Positions 13,515 through 25,674 of a stretch of 64,000 nt of DNA are shown here, piece by piece (position 1 is the stretch's first letter; the number at the start of each line of letters is the position of its first letter). The notes under the pieces are model-generated. The model was not told the DNA's origin, did not search any database, and was given only the letters and a program-made list of their open reading frames with translations. The stretch is from positions 3,038,001 to 3,102,000 of the forward strand of contig NC_089454.1 in NCBI RefSeq assembly GCF_026210795.1, written 5' to 3'. Source of the stretch: Rhizophagus irregularis. Taxonomy: Eukaryota; Glomeromycota; Glomeromycetes; Glomerales; Glomeraceae. The position numbers were made by a program, and so were the translations under genes.

Positions 13515-14840
13515 TTAAATCCTAAATATACTCAAATCTTCAGATCTCACTGCTTCAGTTACATCCACAATTACATCCGAATTTTCACTAGTAAAATTAT
13601 GTATGCAACTTGCATGATTTGCTTGTGGGTGAGATTCAGTATTAAGATTGTTATGCCCAATTGGTGCATTCATAAATTCCATAATGTTGCTTTTTAATTC
13701 TTCATCAATATCGTTAATTTTCTTTCCATAAGGAAGAATAATCCATTTTCCAATAATATTTAAAACCTCTTTAGAAGATGGCCTTTTTAACGGATCTTTA
13801 TCCCAACATTTTCTCATCAAATCTATATAACATTGTGGAGTATTTTCAATAATTTTAGGACGCTCTTCCTCTTTACAAATACTTAAACTAAGTTCAAGAT
13901 CATGTGCTCTATTATTAAATGGTGGAACTCCAGATGTAAATTCCCACATAATCATGGAAAAGCTATATATATCACTAGCTGGAGTATAAGGATAAGATCT
14001 TATATTTTCGGGTGCGATAAATGGTAAAATTCCATAAATTTCATTTTTTTTTAAAATTGATTTTATAGATTGACATAATCCTAAATCACTAACATAAACT
14101 TTATCTACTTTATTTTCTTCATTTTCTTCGTCATTTTCATCTTCTTTTTTATTCTTATGATATAAAATATTGCCGTCATGAAAATCACGATGAATAAGCT
14201 TTTGCTTATGTATTTCATTAAGTCCAGAAATAATTCTATACAACATATGTAATTTTTGTTTCCAATTATATTTGACTATTTCTTTTAAATTACTTCTTAA
14301 ATTGCCTTTGTTTGCATAATCCATTACTACTAATACTTTAGGTGTAGCATCTTTAGGTATAGCATCATCATTAGGTATAATATCATTTGGTATGTCATCA
14401 TTTGGTATAACATTATTAGGTATATTAGCAGCATTAGGTTTAGCAGGTTTAGCAGGTAAAGGTGTTGTATTTCTTGTAAATCCATATAAATTAATAATTT
14501 CAAATGAATTTGAGCAACTTCTATGATATTTCCACTATAAAAACAAATATTAATATATAGTGAATAAAATAGATTAAATTAAAAATTAAAATAAATAATA
14601 TATTATTATCATACTTCATTTAAAAATTCATTTAAATTTTCATCATTTTCTTTCAACCCATTGAGACATTTAAGAGCTACTTCTTTACTTCCATTTTTAT
14701 TTGTCCAAATAGCTTTATATATAGTACCAAATCCTCCTTCATTAAGATATTCAACATTATTAAATTGATCATAAGGGATCCACTTTAAATCTTTTTCGAG
14801 AATGAATTTATCTATAATTTTATCTCCACTTTTTCCAAAC
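13515..14840 (-). CDS. TKL-like protein kinase, catalytic exons
   Basis: The two 3' coding exons of a kinase gene. Exon 14615-14840 starts in the third base of a codon and encodes FGKSGDKIIDKFI, a glycine-rich loop (LNEGGFGTIYKAIW) and the EVALK lysine. An 80-nt intron (14535-14614) follows, and exon 13515-14534 continues in frame with WKYHRSCSNSFEIINLYGFTR. Between this and the next strand is an unusual insert of about 40 residues built from IPND-type repeats. Then come MDYANKGNL, the catalytic loop HRDFHDGN, DLG in place of DFG (VSDLGLCQ), APE, SDIYSFSMIMWEF and a 60-70-residue tail. In the gene at 0.4-1.9 kb the same core is preceded by a Cys4 exon. Here the 5' side is instead the long triplet-exon array. 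Probable active kinase; the phenylalanine-to-leucine change in DFG is tolerated in many kinases. Confidence 0.85.
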
Positions 14841-14910
14841 CTATAAATTTAAATAATCAAAAGTTATATTAAAATTTAGAAAATGTTTCAAAAAATTAAA
14901 GAAATCACCA

Positions 14911-15017
14911 TGCAGTGATCATCACCACACCAGCATTAGCAGGTGGAGTTTCATAACATTTTAGTTCTACTCAAAATTCCACCCTAATTCTGGTAAGGTG
15001 ACAATCATCAGCTGTAA
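14911..15017. mobile_element. Small inverted-repeat element in kinase intron
   Basis: Imperfect terminal inverted repeats of about 40 bp: CAGTGATCATCACCACACC on the left matches, in complement, the right end GGTGACAATCATCAGCTG. It is about 107 bp long and lies in the intron immediately 5' of the glycine-loop exon of the kinase. The ends are approximate. Confidence 0.5.
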
Positions 15018-18000
15018 TATTTAGCAATACTCTAGAATTTGTAGTAAAATTTATATTAAATTAAAAAAAAAGATTGTAAATTTATACTTACTCTAAATTT
15101 AAATAGAAATTTAAATAATTTAATCAGACTTGGTCTATGTACGAATAATATCAAATATGTCCTAAAATTAATGTAACTTACCAACTAATACAATAAGTCG
15201 TCAATTTTTTAAAAAATCAGTAAACAAAATTATGAACAAATATTACTTAAGTATATAATAATAGATTAAATAAATAATGTAATAATGTATAACTTACATT
15301 CTAAAATAAGTTAACAAAAAATATCATTAGTTAAAAATATACAAATATAAATACATAATAATAAAATTATTATAAATAACTTACTTTCTAGTATATTATT
15401 AAATAATTGTACAAATAAAAATTTTAATTAAATTATATGTAAATAATATATAAATATAATGATAAAATAAAATAAATAAAGTATAACTTACTTGCTATAT
15501 TATTAAATAATTTTTTAAATAACGAATTTAATTAATTTATAAATATATAGAAATATATATCATAATAATAAAATTCAATAAATAATATATATATAACTTA
15601 CTCACTATATTATTAAATATTAATTTTTTAAATAAAGAATTTAATAAATTTATAAATATATAATAATAAATTCAATAAATAATATATAACTTACTCGCTA
15701 TATTATTAAATAATTATTTAAGTAAAAATTCGGGTTAGTTTGAATTATACAAGTATAATACAAATATATAATAATAAATGACTTACATCCTAGGTTATTA
15801 ACAGTTGTTAAGTAATTTTTTAAATAAAAATTTAGTTAGTTAAATTGTGTATATAAATATTATATGAATTTATAATAGTAGAATAAAATAAATGAATCGC
15901 TTATTATTAACAAATAACTGCCACTTATATCATATTCTTTTGTTTTTACTTTTAGCTATAAGTATATTCCGAAAAAGAATTTTTAAATATAAAAATCTTA
16001 TTTATCACATAATTAATTTCTTCCAAATAATTATTACAATTTTAGCCAAAATTATATAATCGTATAATATCAGTGATTATTACCACTATAAATAACAAAT
16101 TTTAAATAAATAACTTACTTTCTATTAATGAAATAAGTAATTTAGTTAGTTTAATTATATAAAATTATTGTAAATATTTAAGTTTAATTATATAAAATTA
16201 TTGTAAATATTTAAAATATTAAATGAGTGACTTACTCCCTATAATAAATAAAGAATTTAGTTAAATTAAATATTACACAAATATATAATAATAGAATTAA
16301 ATATAACTTACAATCTATAGTACCAAATAATTATTAAGCAAAAAATTAGTTATAGTAGCTTAAATATTATTTAATATATAAAATAAATAACTTACACCCT
16401 AAAATATTTGAATAATTTATCAAAAAATTTAGTTACAGAGATTATAATATATAATATAAAATAATAAATAACTTACAGACTATATTATTAAATAATTTTT
16501 TAATAAAAATTATGAAAATTTAATTCAAGTTAGTTTGAATATTTTACAAACATATAATGATAAAATTTAATAAATAATTTGTAACTTACAAACTAATATA
16601 ATAAATTAATTAGTGAGATATTTAATTAGTTTAAATATAATATAAATAATAAAATTAATAAATAATTTATAACTTACTCGCTATATTATTAAATAATTAT
16701 TTAAAATAAAAATTTAATTAGTATAAAAATAATATTATATAGAAAATACATAACAAATTATATAACTTATAATCTATATTATTAAATCATTTTTTAAATT
16801 AAAGAATTTAATTAGTATGCAAATAAAATACAATATGTAATTATAAAATTAAATAAATGACTTACTATTAAAAAATTATATGCAATAAATAAATAATAAT
16901 TTATATTTACAAGCTATAATAAATTACCAAATAATTTTTTATAAATAAAATGTTTAATTAGTTAAATTATATATATAAAGTATTATATAAATATATAATA
17001 ATAATAGAATTTAAATTTTATTTGTACTTACCAGCTATAATAAATTATTAAATAATTATTTAAGTAAAAAAATTTAGTTAGTTTAAATATTATTTAGTAT
17101 ATAATAAATAATAAAATTAAATAAAATATTTACTCCCTATATAATCAAATAATTATTTAAATAAAAAATTAATTAGTATAAAACATATAAATAACATATA
17201 ATATTAATTAAATAAATATTATATAATTTGTAAATTGTAACGTACAAACTGTAATAAAATATTAATAATTTTTTAAATATTAGTTTAAATTATATACAAG
17301 TAATATATAATAACAAAATCAAATAAATAACTTATAACTTACTAGCTAAATTTTTTTAAATAAATAATTATATATTAATTAGTAATAAAAAATAAAATAA
17401 TTAGTATAATTAATTTATATTATATAATAAAACCAAATAGTTAATAACTTACAAACTATAATAATAAATTATAAAATATTTTTTTAAATAAAAAATTAAT
17501 TAGTATAAAACATATAAATAATATATAATATTAATTAAATAATTTGTAAATTGTAAACTTACGAACTGTAATAAATTATTAGTAAATTTTTAATATTAGT
17601 TGAAATTATATACAATATATAATAACAAAATCAAATAAATAACTTATAACTTACTAACTAAATTTTTTTAAATAAATAAAAAATAATTAGTTTATTAATA
17701 TACAGTATATTATATAATTATATTATTAGAAAATTATACAAATAATTTATAACTTACCAGCTATATAATAATTTTCAAATAAAAAAATTTAGTTAGTTTA
17801 AATATTATATAAATACGTAAAAAATAAAATAGCTTACATCCTAAAGTATTAAAAATAAAGAATTTTGGTTAGTTTAAATATTAAATAAATATAATAATAG
17901 AATTAATAAATAACTTATAATTTACCAGCTTTAATAAATTAACAAATGGTTTTTAGCAAAAAAAATTTAATTAGTTAATTATAACTAGATATTATATAAA

Positions 18001-18756
18001 TCTATAATGATAAATTGTGTAATAAATACTAACTCACTATATTATTAAAATAAAAAAATATAAAAAATCAATTAATATAGATATTATATAGTTATTTAGT
18101 AATTAAGTTAAATAAACCAATAACTTACTGCCTATATTATTAAATAATTTTCAAATAAAATTTAGTTAATATATATATATATATATGTTATATTACTGTA
18201 TATAATAATACATACCAACTATAATAAACAATTACATAATAATAATAATATTAGTTTGATCATATATAAATATTATATAAATATATATAATAAGAATTAA
18301 ATAAATGATTTTATAACTTACAAACTATATTAAATTCTAAATAAGTTTTTAAATAAAATTTAGTTAATTTAAGTTATGTATAAATATTATTATGAAAATT
18401 AAATAAATAACATTTAACTTACTAGCTACTATAATAAAAATTTAGTTAGTAATTTGTTATAAAAATATATAACAAGTTAAATAAATAACTTACAAGCTAT
18501 ATAATTAAATAATTATTTTAAATATTAATATAATTAACACAAAATAAAAATATAATAATAAACTAAATAACTTACTTTCTATATTATTAAGTAGTTTATT
18601 AAGTAAAAAATTTAATTAATTTAATTTAGTATATAAAAATTCCATAAAAATAAATTAAAAAAATGACTTATACTACTTACCACCAGCTATAAAAAATTGC
18701 AAAATAATTTTAAATAAAAAGTTTAGTTAGTTTATATTAAATACAAATATTAGTAT

Positions 18757-18838
18757 TATTTATTTCATGGGAGTTAGGAATAATAGGGTTTTTTCCTGAA
18801 GAAAAAAACCCTAATGTTCTCCTTCCCATAAAATAAAT
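18757..18838. mobile_element. Foldback hairpin inserted in the array
   Basis: Two arms of about 38 bp facing each other around a short loop. The left arm starts ATTTATTTCATGGGAG and the right arm ends with the near-complement CTTCCCATAAAATAAAT; the inner pair is AGGGTTTTTTCC/GAAAAAAACCCT. The sequence differs from the surrounding array units, so it is a foreign insertion or decayed MITE. Confidence 0.55.
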
Positions 18839-18844
18839 GGGTAA

Positions 18845-19034
18845 TCCCCTAGAGCGTGTCACTCATTCATTAAATATTAACTATTTTAACTATTTTAGAC
18901 TAATTCCCAGCTAACTATATGATGACGGGAAATAAGTAAATTAAGATTTCCGGTCATTTACTCAGCTAATCACTCGCAATTTTTAAAAATTAGTATGAGG
19001 GTGATCATGAGTGACACTTAGTGCGACAGGGGGA
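18845..19034. mobile_element. MITE inserted in the array
   Basis: Imperfect terminal inverted repeats of about 25 bp (left CCCCTAGAGCGTGTCACTCA, right end in complement CCCCCTGTCGCACTAAGTGT), with a markedly less AT-rich interior. It breaks the regular spacing of array units. No clear target duplication. Confidence 0.55.
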
Positions 19035-19454
19035 TATACTGTAAATATATAATAATAAACTGAATAGTAAATACTAACCTCCTAACTTGACAGCTATAAT
19101 AAATTATTGAATAAATTTTAATTAAACAAAATTAATAATTCATAACTAGTAGTCAGGAAACTGTCGGTAGGCGGTTTAAATTATAAATTAAATGCAAATA
19201 TTATATAATAATAGTAATTTACCTCCTATATCAATAAAAATAAAGAATTCAATAAGTATAAATTATATGTAAATATTAATAAATAACTTGTAACTTACCA
19301 ACTATAATAAGTTACCGAATAATTTTTAAATAAAAAATTTTTAGTTTAAATTATATGTAATAAAATTAAATAATAAACTTATACTTTACCAACTATGACA
19401 TAATTTTTTAAATAAAAGTTAATTAATTAAAATTTATAAGTATATAAAATGAAA

Positions 19455-19770
19455 TAATTTATTTCTCACCCGGGTGACTCCCCCCCCCTGAATTTAATAT
19501 ATAAAAATGACGTCATGCATGATCATTTGCCGACCATTTCCAACGTAATTTTTGACGAAAAAAAATTTTTTTTAAAATAAAAACTTAATATAAGCTTCGT
19601 ATAATAATTGCCTTCAAAATCATGACTTATAGGTAATTTTGACTGCTCTACAAATTTACTTTAACCTTAAGAAAGGTTATAAATACCATTTTTGACATTT
19701 TGACAATTTATGACTTGGGGTGAGGAACATCAAATCTCACCCGGGGTGAGGAATAAATTCACCCTAATAA
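19455..19770. mobile_element. MITE with TTTATTYCTCACCC termini inserted in the array
   Basis: Inverted termini built from TTTATTTCTCACCCGGGTGA on the left and its near-complement at about 19738-19765 (CCCGGGGTGAGGAATAAA), about 310 bp in total. A related single end (TTTATTTCTCACCTAGGGTG) occurs at about 60278, so the family is dispersed. The exact ends are uncertain. Confidence 0.55.
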
Positions 19771-22700
19771 AATTAATAATTTATAACTTACGACCTATAA
19801 TAAATTTTAAAATAATTTTTAATTTGATTATGATATGATATAATGATATATATAATTATATAAATAACTTACTTACTACATAATTTAATAATAAAAATGA
19901 TTAATTAGTTTAAATTATATTTATAAGATTAAATAAATAACTTATAACTTACCAACTATAACAACTTATTAATAAAAAATTTGATTAATTTAATTATGCA
20001 AATATTATTTAAATACATAATAATAGAATTAAATAATATTTTATAACTTACTGACTATAATATTAAGTTATTATATAATTAGTTTAATAAATACTTATAT
20101 ATAAATATTATATAAATATAGTAATAAAGTCAATAAATAATTTATAACTTACGAGCTATTAAATAATTTTAAAAAATTTAATTTATACATATTAATTATA
20201 AATATGATTTAATTATTTAAATAATTAAATAAATAATTTATAAATAATTTATAACTTACATGCTATAATAAATTTTTAAGTAAAAATTTAATTAGTTTCA
20301 ATTAGATATAAATATATAAAATAAAATAAAATAAAATAAATATATAACTTACAAGCTATAATATATTATCCAAATAATTTATTAAATAAAGATTTAAGTA
20401 ATTCAAATATTATATAGATATATAAATAATAAGATTAAATAAATAACTTATAACTTACTAACTATAAAAGAATTCCAATTCATTTTTTTTTAAAAAAGTA
20501 AACTTAATTATGTATAATATTATTTAAATATATATAAAAATAAATAACTTACCTCCTATATTATAAATTATAAATAAAAAATAATTAGTTTAAGCCATAT
20601 ATAATAAAATTAAACAAATAATTTATAACTTACCAACTATAATAAATTACCAATAAATTTTAATTAATTTAAGTTATATTTATATATTATAAGTATAATT
20701 AAATAAATAATGAACTTATGACTTACCAACTAGTATAATAAGTTATAATTATTAAATAAAAATTTAGTTATTTTAAATTATCAGTTATATATACATTTTA
20801 TAAATATATAATAAAATCAAGTAAATAATATAACTTACCAACTATAATAAATTATTAAATAGTATAAATTTAGTTAGTTTAAATTATATATAAATATTAT
20901 ATATTTATAGATAAATAAGTACTAATTCATAACTTACGAGCTATTATAAATTATTAAGTAAATTTAATTAATATAAATTATATTTTTGTATAATAATTAA
21001 ATAAATAACTTATAACTTACCAACTATAATAAATTACAAATAAAAAAATTTAATTGTTAAGTATTATTTATAAATAGTATACTAAAGATATATATTAACA
21101 AAATTAAATAAATAACTTATAACTTACCAACTATGAAAATAAATTATAAAAAATAAAAATATAATTAGTATTTTATATATAATAATAAATTAAATACATA
21201 ATATAACTTACCAGCTATATATAATAAATCACAAATAAAAAAATTTAATTAATAAGTATTATTTATAAATATAATAAAGGCATAATAATAATAAATTGTT
21301 AAAAAATTTTACTCCCTATATTGAATAAAGTTAAATAAAAATTAATTGTATAAATATTATAATAAATATATAAAATAAATCAAATGAATAGTAATCTATA
21401 GCTTACAATCTAAAATAATTACCAAATAAAAAAATTCAATTAATTTAAGCTATAATAAATATTATAAAATATATAATAATAAAATTATATAAACAACTTA
21501 CTTCCTATACCATTAAGTGATTTTTTGAATAAATAAATAATTTAATTAGTTTAAATATTATAAGTGTAATAATAAACTAAACAAATGATTTATAACTTAC
21601 GGTCTAAAATAAATTATTAAATAATGTTTTAAATAATGGATTTAATTAGATTAAAATATATAAATATAATAAAGATTTAATAAAAATCAAACAAATAACT
21701 TACAATCTAAAAAAATTACCAATAATTTTTTAATTAAAAAATTTAATTAATTCAATTATTTATAAGTACAATATAAAGGATTTAACTCTAATATAAATAT
21801 AATAAAATAACTTACATTCTATTAAAATAATTGTTAAATAATTTTTTAAATAAATTAGTTTAAATTTATCCATATAAATTAAAAATATAATAATAAATTA
21901 AATAAACAACTTACGTCCTATATGATTAATTTTTAAATATAATTTGAAAATTTAATTAATTTAATTATATAAATAATATATCATTTATATAATAATAGTA
22001 ACTTACTTCCTATATTATTTAAATAGTTAGTTTAAATTATAATAAAATTAAATAAATAATTTATAACTTACCAGCTTTAATAAATTACCAAATAATTTTT
22101 AAATAAAAAATTTAATTAGTTTAAATTTTATATTAATTATATTATATAATATATAATAATAAAGTTAATTAATAACTTACCAACTATAATAAATTACAAA
22201 TAAAAAAATTTAATTGTTAAGTATTATTTATAAATATAATAAAGATATATATTAATAAAATTAACTAAATAACTTATAACTTACAATCTAAAATAATTTT
22301 TTAAATAAATAATTTAGTTAGATTAAGTAAATATTATATAAGTATTTTATAATAAATCAAGTAGTAAATAACTTACCATCTATAATAAGTTATGAAATAA
22401 TTTTTTAATAAAGAATATAGTTAATTTGAATGTAGTATCTTCACATTGGCAAATTGATTGATTATAATAAATATTAACAGTAAATAACTTACACCCTAAT
22501 ATATTATTAAATAGTAATGATTAAATAAAAATTTAATTAGTGTAAATATTATGCAGATATTTAATATAAATAATATATAATTTATAACTTACACCCTATA
22601 TTATTAAATAAGAATTAGTCAGTTAAATTATAAATAAATATTATACAAGCATGTAAGAATAATTTTAAATAAATAACTTACATGCTATATTATTTATATT

Positions 22701-23040
22701 ATTAATAAATTGTTTAATAAAATTTAATTAGTTTAAATTATTCATATATATTGTACAAATAATAATAGAATAAATAAATAAATTATGACTTACCAGCTAT
22801 AATAAATGAATTTATAAGTCAATTTAATATATAAATATAAATAAATATTACATAAATATATAATATACAAATAATTCATAACTTACTATTTCTATAATCT
22901 ATGAATAGTTTTTAATAAAAATTTAGTCAATAAAAATTTAAACTAAAATAAATATATAAAAAATAACTTACTCCCTATATTATGAATAATTTAGATAAAG
23001 TTTAATTAATATAAACATTAGTATTTAAATAAAATAAATA

Positions 23041-23170
23041 ATGGTGTAGTTGGCCGAAAAATAATTAGCCGCAGCGTGATCCGGAGGCGTAGATTGTCGT
23101 GAAATTCCAGGAGATTTTCTGCGATTAAACCGGGTTCGATCCGGCTCCGTTTTTCGGCTAACTACACCAT
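23041..23170. mobile_element. TA-flanked MITE inserted in the array
   Basis: Terminal inverted repeats of about 21 bp with one mismatch (ATGGTGTAGTTGGCCGAAAA on the left, TTTTCGGCTAACTACACCAT on the right), flanked by TA on both sides. The interior is GC-richer and contains GGGTTCGATCCGG, which resembles a pol III B box, but no tRNA cloverleaf folds from it. Confidence 0.7.
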
Positions 23171-24000
23171 TATTATAAAAATAAAAATATATATATACTG
23201 TATTTAATATTAGTAAATAATTTATAACTTACACCCTATATTATTAAATAATTATTTTAATAAAAGAATTTAGTTAGTTAAGTTATAAATAAGCAACACA
23301 AATATATAGTAATAGACAACTTACAATCTATATTATAAATAAGAATCTAGTTAGTTCTAAATTATAAATAAACAAGCATGTAATAATAATTTAAATAAAT
23401 AACTTACTTCCTATATTATAAAATATTTTTTGATAAAAATTTTGTTAATTTAAATTATACTTAAATATTATATAAATGTATAATATTAAAATTAAATAAA
23501 TAATAACTTACTTTCTATATTATTATTAAATAATATTTTAAATAAATAATTTAATTAATTAAATTATATATAAATTTTATATAAATATGTAATAATAGAA
23601 ATAAATAATTTACTTCCTATTATATTATTAAATAATTATTTTAAATAATAATTTAATTAGCTTAAATTAAATATAAATATAACACAAATATATTTAAATA
23701 AATAATTAACTTACCAACTTATATTAATAAATATTGAAATAAACAAATAAATAAATAAAGAATTTAATTAGTTTGTAATATAAATATGACATAAATGTAC
23801 AATAATGAAATTAAATAAACTTACAATCTAAATAAATTATTAGATAGTTTTTTAAAGAGAATTAATTATAAAAATATAATTACAAATATGTAATAAAAAA
23901 ATTAAATAAATAGTTTATAACTTACAATCTAAATTATCAAATAATTTTATAAATAAAGAATTTATTAGTTTATGTAAAACATGCAATAATATAAGAACTA

Positions 24001-24185
24001 GCATCTCCGTTTTTGTAGGCGCGGTTTTATTAATAACACATGACTTGCAATGACATTTATCAATGTACACGTGACTGGCGAGAACGCGCAAGTATATTTA
24101 TCTCAGCGACTTTGTTTTTTTAGTGGTCTAATGCCTATTTGTCACGCCCGTAATGAAAAACCCACGCTTACAAGAAGGGAGCGCA
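24001..24185. mobile_element. Diverged MITE inserted in the array
   Basis: Diverged terminal inverted repeats: the left end GCATCTCCGTTTTTGTAGGC matches, in complement, a right end that reads GCGCTCCCTTCTTGTAAGCG. The interior is much less AT-rich than the array and contains no coding frame. The boundaries are approximate. Confidence 0.5.
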
Positions 24186-24658
24186 TAGAAATAAACAAAT
24201 AACTTATAACTTACCAACTAAAATAAATTATCAAATAATTTTTAAAATAAAGAAATTAATTAGTATGCAAATATTATATAAATATGTAGTAATAGAAATA
24301 AATAAATAACTTACTCTCTACATAATTAAATAATTTTAATAAGTAAATAAAGAATTTAGTTCAAATATTATAAAAATAGTATGTAATAATAAATTGAATA
24401 AATGACTTATAACTCACTTTCTATATATTACATAATTTTTTAAATAAAAATTTAGTTAGCTTATATTACATGTTGACTCAACATTATATAAAAATAAATT
24501 ATATAAATATATATAACTTACCAACTACAATGAATTAACCAAATGATTTTAAATAAATTTAGTCAAATTTGAAACATATAGGTAATAGAAATATAAATAC
24601 ACATGACTTACACCCTGTAATTTATTAATTATTAATTAGTTAAATATAAATATTATTA

Positions 24659-24876
24659 CAGTCAGTTCTCGATATAACGAACTCGAAATTTTCGCATCAC
24701 GTGACATTTAACTATCAAATACGTCAACCAGCCTAAACAACAAAATGTTGGAAATTCAAAGGAAAAGGTAACAATAACAATGAAATAAGCGACAATTAAA
24801 CTTTTTAAATTATTTGCAATAATCATAACGAATTTGAAGTGAAGGCCGGAGGGTTCGTTATATTGAGAGTTGACTG
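24659..24876. mobile_element. pogo/Fot1-like MITE inserted in the array
   Basis: 218 bp with inverted ends CAGTCAGTTCTCGATATAAC on the left and, in complement, CAGTCAACTCTCAATATAAC on the right, flanked by TA at 24657-24658 and 24877-24878. CAGT…CGATATAACGAA ends and TA duplications are typical of pogo-type Tc1/mariner elements (family knowledge). Too short to encode a transposase. Confidence 0.8.
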
Positions 24877-25384
24877 TACAAATATATAATATATAAAATT
24901 GAATGTTTAACTTACAATCTGATCATTATTTAAATAAAAAATATAATTAGTTTGAATTAAATGTAAAATATTAAGTATAAAGGGTTAAATAACTTACCAT
25001 CTATTTTTGAAATATCGTTATTTTTCTTTTCATTATTAAATTGATTCTCATTATCATTGTTATTATTATCATTGTTATTGTTATTCTCTTTAATATTAAA
25101 TAATTATTTAATAAAGGATTTGTTATTCGAATATCATGTAAGATACAATAAAAAATAGATAAAATGATAACTTACCAACTGTAGTTTTATTAATAAATTC
25201 AATTGTAAAATATAATAAAAATAAGTAATTCAATATTATTAATCAAATTACAAGATAACTTATTGACTTACGATCTAAAATGGTTAATAAAAAAAAATTT
25301 ATAGTTAGTTTAGACATGTGTATCATATAAGGTATAATAGAATTTAGAAACTTTTAATTATTGTTGTTTTTATTTAATAATTCA

Positions 25385-25545
25385 GCAAAAAATTTTGATT
25401 GTTCGGAGCGAAACGAATTTGTGGACGCGGGGACAGTCGCGGGGTGTTTCTCTGTCGCACACGTGATAGTCAGCCAATAAAATCGCAAAATTTATTTTTT
25501 CCTGGTTCCGTTTCCCTTTCCTAGTATTACAGCTTATTGGGTAAT
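25385..25545. promoter_or_regulatory. GC-richer island between candidate exon and array
   Basis: About 160 bp clearly less AT-rich than its neighbours, containing ACGCGGGGACAGTCGCGGGG, CACACGTGATAG (E-box-like) and AGCCAATAAAATCG (CCAAT-box-like on plus). It may be a promoter element or an inserted repeat. It lies inside the intron between the candidate second exon and the first triplet unit. Low certainty. Confidence 0.25.
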
Positions 25546-25554
25546 TATATTTAC

Positions 25555-25674
25555 CTATAGATTCCTTAGTACTTGCTGAAACCAGGTTTAATATATTGCA
25601 AATTTGTTTTAAAATTTTAAATTTATATAAATATTCATGATATGTGTTTTACCTTCGTCAATACTATGAGCCAT
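25555..25674 (-). CDS. Candidate first two exons of the array/kinase gene
   Basis: A candidate start ATG at 25674 opens a 22-nt exon (25653-25674, MAHSIDE plus one base) ending at a GTAAAA donor. A TTTCAG acceptor then opens a 21-nt exon (25555-25575) that stays in frame (ASTKESI plus one base) and ends at GTAAAT. The leftover single base sets phase 1 for the downstream triplet array. In that phase the array contains no stop codon by hand count. The exons are tiny and have no homology support, so the start is tentative; the gene could begin elsewhere. Confidence 0.4.

Larger units (their letters stand above)
15092..25274 (-). repeat. Array of about 90 intron-like units with 3-nt microexons
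   Basis: On the minus strand about 90 consecutive units of roughly 100 bp share one plan: GTAAGT, an A/T-rich body with a conserved AAACTAATTAAA block (contains the fungal branch-site consensus CTRAY) some 45 nt before the end, TATAG, and then three variable bases before the next GTAAGT. On the plus strand this appears as CTTAC-NNN-CTATA. The triplet is TTG most often, but ATT, CTG, GGT, GAA, AAA, GGA, CTT, TTT, CGA and others occur. Exceptions: 1 nt at 15092, 6 nt near 18682, 5 or 12 nt near 22888, a damaged donor (ATAAGT) near 16766, and no triplet near 16861. Some units use AAG or CAG acceptors or GTAAA/GTTAG/GTGAG donors. Five or six MITEs interrupt the array. It lies in sense orientation directly upstream of the kinase exons. 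Either a spliced microexon array or a satellite born from tandem intron duplication; splicing is not proven. Confidence 0.85.

Noticed and set aside
23041-23170. Possible tRNA gene (GGGTTCGATCC and TAGTTGGCCG resemble B and A boxes).
   Set aside because: T and acceptor stems do not pair in tRNA register; the segment is better explained as a MITE with 21-bp inverted ends and TA duplication.
15092-25274. The regular spacing first suggested a CRISPR-like or plain satellite array.
   Set aside because: The variable part is only 3 nt, the unit is diverged, the genome is eukaryotic, and the conserved parts are oriented splice signals. A plain satellite remains possible but does not explain donor/acceptor conservation around a variable triplet.
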